Source of the DNA: Dendrocalamus latiflorus
Taxonomy: Eukaryota > Streptophyta > Magnoliopsida > Poales > Poaceae
DNA length: 64,000 nucleotides
NCBI GenBank assembly: GCA_017311315.1
Contig: CM029654.1
Coordinates: 3,151,637 to 3,215,636 of the forward strand
Reading direction: 5' to 3'
A program made the translations under genes and the position numbers. Within the stretch, counting starts at the first letter, position 1; every line of letters begins with the position of its first letter. A model generated the notes under the pieces. It was not told the DNA's origin. It saw only the letters and a list, made by a program, of their open reading frames with translations, and searched no databases. Of this stretch, positions 1-9,869 are shown one piece after another.

Positions 1-15
1 GTTGTCAACTACAAC

Positions 16-3000
16 ATGCAGCCCGAGAAATGGGACTTGGAAAAGTGCATTGCTATGTGTGTGCAAGAGGAGGAAAGAATTAAATCCTCACATGGTGGTT
101 CTATCAACTATGTGAATGACAACAAGAAAAAGAACTTCAACAGTAACTCCTTCTCAAAGAACAAGGGAAAAGCCTCTGTCCATCAGCCCCAACAGAATAA
201 GTTTGCAGTAGACAAAGATCAGTGTCTTCACTGCAAGAAGACGGGACACTACAAGAAGAACTGTCCTGATTACTTAAAGATGATAATGGCAAAGAAAGGT
301 GAGAACATTATTACCTTTATAAATGAATCCCTGTATGTGCAATATTCGAAATCTACTTGGTGGATTGACTCAGGAGCAACTGTTCATGTTGCTAATTCCT
401 TACAGGGATTCCGTTCGACGAGGACTACGCAAAGAAACGAAAAATGCATTAAAGTTGCAAATGGAGTCCAAGCTGAAGTTGAAGCCGTTGGCGATCTTTC
501 ATTAGAGTTAGCTAATGGCTCCAATCTTTTACTTAGAGATGTTCTTTTTGTTCCTCTTTACAGAGGAATTTGATTAGTGTTTCAAATTTGGACAAAGATG
601 GTTATGATTGTAATTTTGGAAATGGCAAGTGTGAAATAATGTTTAATAAAGAATGTGTTGGTCTTGCCATCTTACAGAATGAGCTTTATTTGTTGTCACT
701 TCGTGAAAATGTGAATTCCGTATGTGATGTGAATGAGCGTATATCCTCGCCTGTGAATGCGAACAGAAAACGAAAGAGAACTCATAATGAATCGTTGAAA
801 TTATGGCACTGTCGTTTAGGCCATATTTCGAGGGGGAGAATGGAAATACTTGTTAAGAATGAAATTCTTCCTCTATTAGAGTTCTCAGACTTAGAACAAT
901 GCAGAGAATGCATTAAAGGAAAATATGTAAAGAAAATTAAAAAAGACGCTAAAAGAAGCACAGGAGTTCTACAAATTATTCACACAGATATTTGTGGTCC
1001 TTTTCCTGTGACAAGTGTGGATGGTTATGACTCATTCATAACATTCACGGATGATTACTCCCGTTATGGATATATTTATCCAATCAAAGAAAGAAATGAA
1101 GCCTTGGATAAATTCAAGATATTTAAGACTGAAGTTGAAAACCAACACGATTTAAAGATTAAGATAGTCCGATCTGATCGTGGGGGGAGTACTACGGTCG
1201 ACATACCCCATATGGACAAGTTCCTGGATCTTTTGCAAGGTTTTTACAGGAAAATGACATAGTGGCCCAGTATTCTACACCGGGCGAACCTCAGCAAAAT
1301 GGAGTAGCTGAAAGACGCAACCGTACCCTGATGGATATGGTGCGAAGCATGATGAGCTATTCCACACTGCCCTTGAGTTTATGGATGGAGGCGTTGAAAA
1401 CCACCATTCATATTCTCAACAGAGTACCTAGTAAGTCGGTGCCCAAAACACCGTACGAGTTGTGGACAGGAAGAGTTCCCTCACTAAACCACTTACGTGT
1501 GTGGGGGAGTCCTGCTGAGGCTAAAGTATTTAACCCAAACCTTGGGAAGCTTGATCCCAAAACAGTAAGTTGCCATTTCATTGGCTACCCTGAAAAGTCA
1601 AAAGGTTTTTGTTTCTACTGTCCAGACAGATATACAAAGTTTGTAGAAACGAGACACGCTGTCTTCTTAGAGGATGAGATGATGAGGGGGAGCATGGTAG
1701 CTCGAGAGATTGACCTTGAAGAGAAGCGGGTGTATGCGCCCACTCCGATGATTCAAGAGCCATTCTTCACACTACCTGCTGTCGCTGCACCGACGGTGCA
1801 AGACACTATGGTGCTAGCATCTGTTATTGTTCCTCCTGTGGCAACAATGAATGAGAATGAGGAACCTGTCTTTCAGGATCCTATAGAACCCATTGCCACA
1901 GATGAGGGGGAGCAACAACAGCCTCAAACAGAAAATGTACCAATTGAGGAGGCCCCGAGGAGGTCTCAAAGAGTAAGAAGATCAGCTATTTCTGATGATT
2001 ATCAGATTTATCATACAGAGGAATTTCAAATGGAGGACGATCCCACCTCATTTGAAGAAGCCATGAGAAGCGAAAATTCTTCAAAATGGCTTGAGGCCAT
2101 GGAAGAGGAAATGAGGTCCATGAAGGCTAATAAAGTCTGGGACTTGGAAATTATTCCTAAAGGAGTCAAAACAGTAGGCTGTAAATGGGTCTACAAGACA
2201 AAGCTTGACTCCCAAGGGAATGTAGAAAGATACAAAGCGCGACTTGTGGCAAAAGGCTTTACGCAAAGAGAAGGGATTGATTACAATGAGACCTTTTCTC
2301 CAGTCTCATGTAAAGATTCCTTCAGAATCATAATGGCATTAGTAGCACATTATGATTTAGAGTTACATCAGATGGATGTAAAGACGGCATTTCTTAATGG
2401 GGATTTGGAGGAAAATGTTTACATGGCACAACCGAAAGGTTTTGTCGTGGAAGGAAATGAAAGAATGGGATGCGGCCTAAAGAAATCGATCTATGGGTTA
2501 AAGCAAGCTTCATGACAGTGGTACTTGAAGTTTGACAGTACAATAAGAAAATTTGGGTTTAAAGAGAATGTAGAGGACAACTGTGTTTATGCAAAGTTTA
2601 AAGATTGGAAGTTTATCTTCCTAATCCTGTATGTGGACGATATCCTACTAGCTAGTAGTGATGTCAGTCTGCTACTGGAGACAAAGAAGTTTTTGTCCTC
2701 AAACTTTGATATGAAAGATCTTGGTGAAGCTTCGTTCGTTCTAGGGATCGAAATTCACCGGGATAGAAACAAAGGGGTATTAGGACTGTCACAAAAGGCA
2801 TACATAGAGAAAGTCTTAAAGAAATTTGGTATGCATAAATGTAGTCCTTCACCTACACCTATAGTCAAGGGCGACAGATATGGGGATTTTCAATGCCCTA
2901 GGAACCAGTACGAGCTCGAACAAATGAAATCGGTTCCATATGCTTCAGCTGTCGGAAGCTTGCAGTATGCTCAAGTGTGTACGCGCCCTGACTTAGCGTT

Positions 3001-3604
3001 TGTTACCGGGTTACTTGGCAGATTCCAGAGCAATCCTGGAATAGAACATTGGAAATTGGTAAAGAAAGTCTTGCGTTATTTGCAAGGAACAAAAGGCCTC
3101 ATGATGACATACAGAAGATCAGACTCACTCCATATAGTGGGGTATACAGATTCTGATTATGCGGGAGATGATAGAAAGTCGACATCCGGATATGTGTTCA
3201 CTCTCGCTGGAGGAGCTATATCGTGGAAAAGCTCTAAGCAAACCGTCACTACATCGTCCACAATGTATGCCGAGTTTGTAGCATGTTATGAGGCCACGGG
3301 GCAGGTGAACTGGCTAAAGAAATTCATACCCGGTTTAAAAGTGGTTGACGACATCAATAGACCACTTAAGTTGTACTGCGATAATGAACCCGCAGTAACG
3401 TATGCCCACAACAATAAGTCAAGTGGTGCTGCCAAACACATTGACATAAAGTACTATGTTGTGAAAGATAAAGTTCGGGATCAAATTATAAGTCTAGAGC
3501 ATATAAGTACCGCAAAGATGTTAGCGGATCCGCTTACTAAAGGCTTACCACCCAAAGTGTTCAGAGAACATGTAGCCGGCATGGGTTTAAGGGAAAGCCT
3601 ATGA
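16..3604 (+). pseudogene. Copia gag-pol polyprotein remnant (zinc knuckle, PR, INT, RT, RNase H)
   Basis: The reading frame shows a CCHC zinc knuckle (CLHCKKTGHYKKNC), an aspartic protease site (WWIDSGAT), the pre-integrase HxxxH/CxxC zinc region (LWHCRLGH, CRECIKGK), integrase acidic residues (HTDICGP, VRSDRGG), the PQQNGVAERRNRT block, reverse transcriptase with LYVDD near 2632, and RNase H (GYTDSDYAGD) ending in the typical ADPLTKGLP tail. Three lesions are seen: a frame change near 568, a second near 1185 inside a G run in the integrase core (both look like single-base losses), and an in-frame TGA at 2513-2515 in the conserved RT block, which looks like a CpG-type C-to-T change of an arginine codon. 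The protein would not be made as one polyprotein. Confidence 0.85.
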
Positions 3605-3792
3605 TTCCTGGACTAAAAGATGGCCCAAAAGATTAAAGTAACTATTTTAGAACAAGAGAGGTGTATTGTAGCTGTTGAATCTATCGGCGATTGACCGTGA
3701 CGATGAGACATGTTCTATGCACTGATCTGTGATGGAATGTGTAAAGTCAAAAGTAATTAAAGTTAAAGCATAAAGGAGATCAAGGGGGAGAA

Positions 3793-4192
3793 TGTTAGAT
3801 TGATCTCTCCCAGATTAGCCCAACGGCTAATCTGGACCTTGATCACGCGCCCTGATCGGGGGCGCTCAGCCCAACAACTGGCTGATGGGCCCCCGTCGCG
3901 CTGCGCAATAAATAGAGGGTGGGGGCCGGCGGCTCGCGTCACGAGGTTCGACTGAGCCGTACACCCCCACCGACAAAACCCTAACCGATCTAGAGGGGCG
4001 CAGTCAGCGGCGGGAAGTTCCGTCACCGTCACCGGATCTGCGGCGCCGCCTCCGTCTTCCTCCTCCCCGACCGCTTCACCGACGATGGCCGGCTCTTCCT
4101 CCAATGCCTCCGACGGTTAGTACTGCCCCACTCTCTCTCTCTCTCTCCCTTCCCTCTCAGATCCAGAAACCCCAGGCGCGGAAAGAACCCAA
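3793..4192 (+). repeat. 3' LTR of the first copia element
   Basis: Starts TGTTAG directly after the purine tract and ends, tentatively, ...CCCAACA. Near its 5' end lies a perfect 10-bp inverted repeat (CAGATTAGCC, 4-nt loop, GGCTAATCTG; 3811-3820 with 3825-3834). A GC-rich stretch follows, then a CT microsatellite at about 4131-4148. The long minus-strand reading frame here (3763-4104) has no recognisable domain and is not annotated. The right boundary is a guess within a few tens of bases. Confidence 0.6.
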
Positions 4193-4735
4193 CAACTCTT
4201 TAATGGTGTATCATTGTATCACTGCTTATTTTCGTATAGAGAATCCAAAGAACATAACTGAATAATGCAAATTTTGACGATATTGATAGGAAAGGGTTCT
4301 TTGAATAATATCATGGTGTACAAAGTTTCAGGTGCAGTGGTAGAAAAAAAGGAAGATACCTGTGGCTCATAACTGTCGGCAATGATCACCGGATCAAGTA
4401 CCCATTCATCCTCTGACAGATATTTGACACTGTAAATAAAGGAAAAGAGGAGAATAACTACAATTCTTGGTAATGACAACTTGACAACAATATTATTTCA
4501 CGATCACAATCAATTACCTTCTAATGCTAAGGAAGTCTATGAGCATACCAAATATTAAGGAAATCCATGAGAACAAGAAAAGTCCCCCCTTTTGATTGGC
4601 AAACATGATCAATAGTACACTTGGAGAATTTTCTGTAACTTTTCTGCAAGCTCAAGTAAAATATCGTCCTCACGTAGCAAGACCAAAATAGAGAGTCATG
4701 CAGAATATATAATCAGGTATTGTGAATGCTCGTAC

Positions 4736-5455
4736 CAGGGGCGGGGGGGGGGGGCAGGGGCCTGGCCCCCCAATGGTCTACTAGATGTATTAATAGAACC
4801 CCTTAATCACAGTCAATTAGGCCCGCTGATTTTTCAAGTCAAGATCAAGCTCAATTGGAGTGTCGACTACTTCATTTTCAACTTGATGTATGCAACCATC
4901 CAGAGCTAAGTACATTGCCATCACTTGCTGATCTAACAAAGGGACTAGTGAGATTAGGTAAAAATTTTATTTATCCAATGGTCGATAGATTGCTAAGATT
5001 AGTCATAACTCTTCTAGTATCAACAGCGACCACTGAGAGAGTCTTTTCAGCCGTGAAACTTGCCAAGACACGTACTAGGACTAAAATGGGAGATGACTTT
5101 TTGCGAAGCTACATGATAGTTTATATTGAAAAGGAATTGGCAGCCAAGATTAGTTCCAATGATATTATCAAATCTTATGATCTAGTTGGTAATCGTCGTG
5201 CTAAATTCAAGTTAGTGGAGATGTAACAAATTCAAGTTTGTGGAGATGTAATGAAAGTACATTTCTTTTGTGTTACTAGACGTATGCTACATTATTTTGC
5301 CATATGTGTTATGATTGAATTTATATGACAATATATATGTGTATGTTTAATTATATATGTGTATGTTTAATTTTACCAACACATGGCGCCCAGGGCCCAT
5401 GACGTCGGCGCCTTAACGGGTCGACCCCCTTGTCTGGATCCTGACTCCGCCCCTG
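4736..5455. mobile_element. hAT-superfamily DNA transposon remnant with TIRs and 8-bp TSD
   Basis: The left end reads CAGGGGCGG and the right end, read from the other strand, starts CAGGGGCGGAGTCAGGATCC, a terminal inverted repeat typical of plant hAT elements. The flanks are GCTCGTAC (4728-4735) and ACTCGTAC (5456-5463), an 8-bp target-site duplication with one mismatch. The left TIR is degraded by a run of 12 G (4743-4754). The 720-bp body keeps only the C-terminal part of a transposase, so this is an internally deleted, non-autonomous copy. It sits in an intron of the YrdC pseudogene. Confidence 0.88.
4855..5226 (+). pseudogene. hAT transposase C-terminal dimerisation domain fragment
   Basis: A 123-residue open frame carries the hallmark of the hAT C-terminal dimerisation domain: LPSLADLTKGLV, then TATTERVFSAVK, KTRTRTKMGDDFL and a closing YIEKELA. 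In full-length hAT proteins this domain follows an N-terminal BED or TTF-type zinc finger and the RNase H-like catalytic core, neither of which is present. The frame opens without a recognisable start and ends in a natural-looking stop about 230 bp before the right TIR. Short tandem duplications (about 22 bp) follow at 5203-5250 and 5330-5373. It is a remnant and unlikely to be functional. Confidence 0.85.
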
Positions 5456-6097
5456 ACTCGTACATGCCAGTACAAACACAAAGTATCACCTCCTAATTGT
5501 TTGGTGGTAAGGTATCATCACTCAGCAATACAGCGCAACACATTACTGCACAGCATTTGCAATTCCACAGACCAAACCCCATACATCCCAGTTGGCTATA
5601 GGACATACCAGGAGCAGGAAGTAAATAAAGTGAGAGAACTGGAATATAAGCCTACAACTAACCTTGTGCAGATCAACGGTTCATCCAGATTTTGCAGTAC
5701 TGCTTGACATATGGGATCATCTAGAACACGAACACCAACCTGCCTCCTTTTTGCATATCTAGTAGATGACCCATGCTTTATACATTGTTTGGGAAATTGC
5801 TTGGTTGCAGGTAAGATAAAAGTGTACTGCACATGATTAAATAATAAGGTTATTTGTGAAGTACAAAACTGCAGCCAGAGGAAAGAGGCAGATATCCTTA
5901 CAGGGCCAGGCAGTGCACGCTTGACAGCATGGAATATGTCAGCTTGCCCTTGGTTTGTACCTCAAGGAAATCTTGTGGTGTAGGTATCAATGTCTCACAA
6001 CGAGCGACACAAGAAGTTGAGAGGCTGCGTAATTCAGAATTGCTATAAGAACATAGTGTGTCTGCAAACAAGAGGAAGTGTGCTTGGAAGTTGTGTC

Positions 6098-7770
6098 CGT
6101 AAGTTAGTATGAAATCTGAATGTATTGCAATAGCCCAAGGGGCAATATATATAGTACAAGGATACAAACTCTAGATAATAGGAAAAGACACATATACTCT
6201 TAACACCCCCTCAAATGCAAGGCATATGCAATAGCATTGCATTTGAAAACGATGACACTAAAAAAAGGGGAAAATCCAAAGTATGTGTCTTGAAGATGTT
6301 ATCGTAGCGTGTGGCTCTTGGAAAATTGTGTCGAATACCAACCATCCGGAATCATGCAACAACCCAGAAAGCACAAAGTGCAAGGGCTGGGAAAATAGAA
6401 GTAAGCGGGAGCAAAGTCTACCGTGGTAACACGATAAAAAGAATGTGAGCAAAGTCTACCGTGGTAACACGATAAAAAGAATGTGGAAGGTGACACAAAT
6501 AGAGAAATCTATCAAATCAAGTTGAAGAGAGAAGCAAAGCAGCACAGATCGAAGCCTGAAGCCCGAGACAGAGGTGGCGCAGTGCAGAAGAAGCGCAACA
6601 GAGGCGCAGTGCAGAAGAAGCGCGGTGGTTTTAGAAACTTGGGGCGGCGGCTCAAAGAGAAGCGGCGACATCATAAAGACTTCTACGATCTGTAGCGGCT
6701 CAAGGAGAAGAGCGGCGGCTGCAGCTATGCAAAAAGAATGAGAAGACCACACCCATCGGAGAGGATGAACCGTGGCTAGTAAAGCAATCGATTGACTGGC
6801 AAGTATTTTATAGACTCGCATGGCTTTGACGATCTAAAAGAGAGAAGCTACGGATTTGGATGGACGCAATGGAAGACTCTAAGAAAATAACTCAAAGATA
6901 CTAGCAGTAGAATAAGACCCATCTCCTCGTCTTAGAAACAAGCACCAGGACGAAACAACCCATAGCTGCCAATACAAAAGGGCGGCCACCTCATCGAATC
7001 CATCCCCTCTCTCCCCATCTCTTGGTCTCTCTCCATCTCTCCCTCGCGCACACGAGTGTGGCCTAGCGGAGCAGCCGGGGGTGAGCGTTGAGGCGGTGGT
7101 GGAGGGAGGATGAGACCAGGCGAGGGCGCGGTGGGAGGAGCCGGAGGCCTGAGGCGGCGGTGGCATGGGCAAGGAGGCGCGAGCATGGCGGCCGAGAGGT
7201 GGAGGCAGCCAAAGGAGGCAGCGTCGGGATGGCCAGATCTGAGGCGGCAGCCGGATTCGTGGCAGCGGTAGCCGGATCCGATGCGGGCACGGTGAGGCTG
7301 AATCCGAGGGCCTTAGCGGCTGTAGCGCCGAGGAGGAGGCCATGCAATGGAGAGCGGCGAATCCGGTGTAGAGGCGGCCGGATCCAAGCTGAGTGACGCG
7401 GCGGTAGACGGATTCGGTGCGGAGGCAGCCGGATCCAGGCGGGGCAAGGCCGGATTCGAATGGGGCGACGAGGATCTAGAGCAAAGATGGCCCGGCGCAG
7501 GTGCGGCGGTAGGGAGGCGACTAGGGGGTGGCGTGGTGGAGTCAAGCGGTGCCCAGAAGAGGTGGCTGCCCCCAGGAGTGGAGCACACTCCTCCCGGGAG
7601 GCGATTTGGCGGTGGCACGGCATGGGCGAGACAGCCACCCCCAGGAGTAGAGCACACTACCATGTAAGTTTAGTATGAAGTATGAATGTATTGTAATAGA
7701 CGAAGGAACAATATATATAGTACAAGGACATAAACCTTAGATAATGGGAAAAACACATATACCTTTAACA
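6098..7770 (-). mobile_element. Small non-autonomous LTR retrotransposon (TRIM/LARD-like) with 5-bp TSD
   Basis: Two 108-bp direct repeats (6098-6205 and 7663-7770), roughly 80-85% identical by eye, bound a 1.46 kb GC-rich body. The element is flanked by a perfect 5-bp duplication GTGTC (6093-6097, 7771-7775). Read on the minus strand the LTR is TGTTAA...CTTACA (the 6098 end has T to C) with a TATATATA box. The base after the 5' LTR starts TGGTAGTG, resembling the initiator-tRNA primer site TGGTATCAG, and a purine tract (TTTGAGGGGG) precedes the 3' LTR at 6206-6214. No gag or pol domain is visible inside; the long GC-rich frames are low-complexity. It lies in an intron of the YrdC pseudogene. 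Confidence 0.83.
6409..6484. repeat. Tandem duplication, 2 x 38 bp
   Basis: Two perfect adjacent 38-bp copies starting GAGCAAAGTCTACCG (6409-6446 and 6447-6484), inside the body of the small LTR element. Confidence 0.9.
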
Positions 7771-8246
7771 GTGTCTTGCTCCAGAATAAGCTTCATACAA
7801 AAAGAATTTTACAGCCTTGCATATCTTTCCTTTGAATTTCCAATGCCTTTGATTCTGCATGAGAGAACAAACAAATAGTGCCTATTAGACCTGAAATGCT
7901 TTACTTCATGCATAAGACAGATATCAAGAATATGATATATGTCACTCATTATACCAATTAATCAGAGGTATGACTGTTCCTGTGAAGGCGCTCAATAGAC
8001 TCATTGTTACTCAAATCACCGACGGAGTAGCTGTAAAAAATGAGGCGTGGTGTTATTTGTGTTCAATACAGTACATTGTTCAAAGCAATAAATAAAAATT
8101 GAAAAGCTTACATTGGCATCTCATCAGTAATCTAAGTTCAACTTCAGTAGAAACCAAATCTGCCCCAAACAAAGCACATGTAACCAAAACATTTGTAGAG
8201 AACTTTTCACAAATGCACAAATTGCTTTTCCTGCCCGTTATTATCC

Positions 8247-9564
8247 GAGAAATTTGTTGATTTGCCACATCTTTGTTTGCAAACAGCTCATTTGCTCCAT
8301 AGTTGATATCAATTAATTATTTGTCTCATCTTTGAATTTTCAGTTGATCTTTGCCCTCTTTGCATTTTTAAACCATTTTCTATTTTTTTATAATACTAAA
8401 TTATCATAGAAAATGACCAAATTGTCCTTTAGTCACCGGTTGAATCCACCTCCCATTCCTTTTTTTTCCTCTGCCCTTTGCGTTCTTGCCGCTCTCGCCA
8501 GCCGCGCCGCGCCTCTAACAGCTGGGACTGCAAATCCAACATCTTTCCCAGACCGGAGATCGGAGATGCTGAGAGTACAATCACAGAAGTTGAAGCTGTA
8601 TTGAAGCCAACCGAAGATTAAAACTCAAAACTCTACTGAAATGTTGGCAAGCATCTGCCTTGCTCTTGAGACCTTAGAGGCTCATTTCACGAAATGTTCA
8701 ATGTGTGTTCATGTATCCATTTTATGACTACTGAACCTGACTCGTAAGGTGTAGCCCTGAACTATGTTTTGCTATATGTGCGTGCTTTTCTTTCCCAGAC
8801 ACAGAACTCTGCTCCGTAGAATTGTGATTACCCCTTAAGAGGTAAAAGTTTTTCTCTTCTGAATAAAGTGTATCGTTTATGAATTATATGATGGTGCAGA
8901 CTGACAGGCGAGATATATGCCCAGAAAATGCACCCAATTTTAGCTCTCTTAGCCATCCTAACATTCTCAGCAAAACATCTACCTGTATCTAAAAATCCAA
9001 GTGCATACCATGCCATCTGCAGGCTCTCCAGTGTCCACTAGCACAATCAGAATTGCCTCATAGATCAACCGTGCAAATACTCGAGATGACAACCGGCTCA
9101 AGACATCCGGAAGGATCTTCGACGAGATGCCCGGCAACACGGGTAGAAGCTCTTGTACTAGATACACAATATTTACGTCCTGACAATGACACAAAAACAA
9201 ATATCAGCAACATTTTGATTTTTTTTGTTCAGGAAGAAGAAGAAGAAGCGGTGTGTAGCATGCAGGCCATTGTTGGATTTGCAGTCCCAGCTGTTAGAGG
9301 CGCGGCGCGGCCGGCGAGAGCTAAAAGAACGCAAAGGGCAGAGAAAAGAAGGGAATGGGAGGTGGATTTCAACCGGTGACTCAAATGGCAATTTGGTTAT
9401 TTTTTATAGTAATTTAATATTATAAAAATAGAAAATGGCTTAAAAATGCAAAGAGGGCAAATGATCAACTAAAAATTCAAAGATAAGGCAAATAATCAAT
9501 TAATATCAATTGTAGGGTAAATAAGTTATTTGCAAACAAAATAAAGTAAATCATCAAATTTCTC
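8247..9564. mobile_element. Mutator-like element with ~294-bp TIRs and 10-bp TSD, carrying a gene fragment
   Basis: Bases 8247-8540 and 9272-9564 are long inverted repeats of each other, starting GAGAAATTTG and ending at the shared word CAAATCCAAC. The element is flanked by a perfect 10-bp direct repeat GTTATTATCC (8237-8246 and 9565-9574). Long TIRs with a 9-11 bp duplication are typical of plant Mutator-like elements. No transposase is present in the 730-bp interior. On the minus strand, 9182-9012 looks like a captured exon between an acceptor (attgtcag) and a donor (gtatgc), reading DVNIVYLVQELLPVL and onward in frame for 57 codons; its source gene was not recognised. This arrangement is that of a Pack-MULE. 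Confidence 0.85.
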
Positions 9565-9574
9565 GTTATTATCC

Positions 9575-9869
9575 ACGGAAAGACCTGGGCATTTTTTTTG
9601 CTACGCTACCTGCACTGATGTCTATTTGGTGATTTCGCACATGGAGCGGTAATGTTTGGTTGTTAAAAAAAGATTTTTTTTGTGTAACATCATTCAGATG
9701 TTTTCTTTCTAATTATTATCTAAATTTAAAATTATTGAATTAGAGATCTGACCATAAATTCTCCTCCCTCCCTTTAAATTGTATTCTCTCTCGCTTGAAA
9801 AAAATCTTCCGAACCCTAACTCACCAGGTCTTCGCCAAAGATACAGGGTTTTGCTGCTCCCGCACAACC
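9575..9869 (+). promoter_or_regulatory. RIO1 5' flank with telo-box-like element
   Basis: The 295 bp between the Mutator-like element and the RIO1 start contain AACCCTAAC at 9812-9820, about 50 bp before the ATG. This matches the plant telo-box (AAACCCTAA core), which is frequent in promoters of ribosomal protein and ribosome-biogenesis genes. That fits RIO1's role. No clear TATA box was seen. The transcription start is not known, so the element could lie in the promoter or the 5' UTR. Confidence 0.5.

Larger units (their letters stand above)
1..4192 (+). mobile_element. Ty1/copia LTR retrotransposon, 5'-truncated by the window, decayed
   Basis: The 3' part of a Ty1/copia element is visible: end of gag, protease, integrase, reverse transcriptase and RNase H in that order (the copia order), then a purine-rich tract (about 3780-3791, agatcaagggggaga) and a 3' LTR starting TGTTAG at 3793. 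The LTR end is placed near 4192 (...gaacccaaca) because it gives a terminal CA; this is uncertain since the 5' LTR is outside the window. The coding region carries two frame changes and one nonsense codon, so the element is dead. It lies next to the surviving exons of the YrdC pseudogene and probably removed or displaced that gene's 3' exons. Confidence 0.85.
4360..8030 (-). pseudogene. YrdC/YciO-type (threonylcarbamoyl-AMP synthase-like) gene, broken
   Basis: Five exons can be joined in phase on the minus strand: 8030-7980 (ends SNNESIERLHR), 7854-7830 (IKGIGNSK), 6024-5902 (begins PLNFLCRSL, ends AVKRALPGP), 5826-5663 (YTFILPATKQFPKQC, RRQVGVRVLDDPICQ, DEPLICT) and 4429-4360 (SVKYLSEDEWVLDPV). 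The order and motifs match the Sua5/YrdC/YciO fold, whose members bind nucleotide and RNA; YrdC/Sua5 proteins make threonylcarbamoyl-AMP for the t6A modification of tRNA. The role of YciO-like members is less certain. Damage: TGA codons at 5997-5995 and 5964-5962, and GA instead of GT at the donors of the first two listed exons. Introns hold a hAT remnant and an LTR element. A possible further 5' exon near 8110-8157 (DLVSTEV, compare the family motif GLVPTDT) is weak. The C-terminal exons are absent from the window. Confidence 0.82.

Noticed and set aside
6879..7678. Several GC-rich frames on both strands (up to 191 codons)
   Set aside because: Low-complexity Pro/Arg/Ser translations inside a small LTR element; no domain or splice context.
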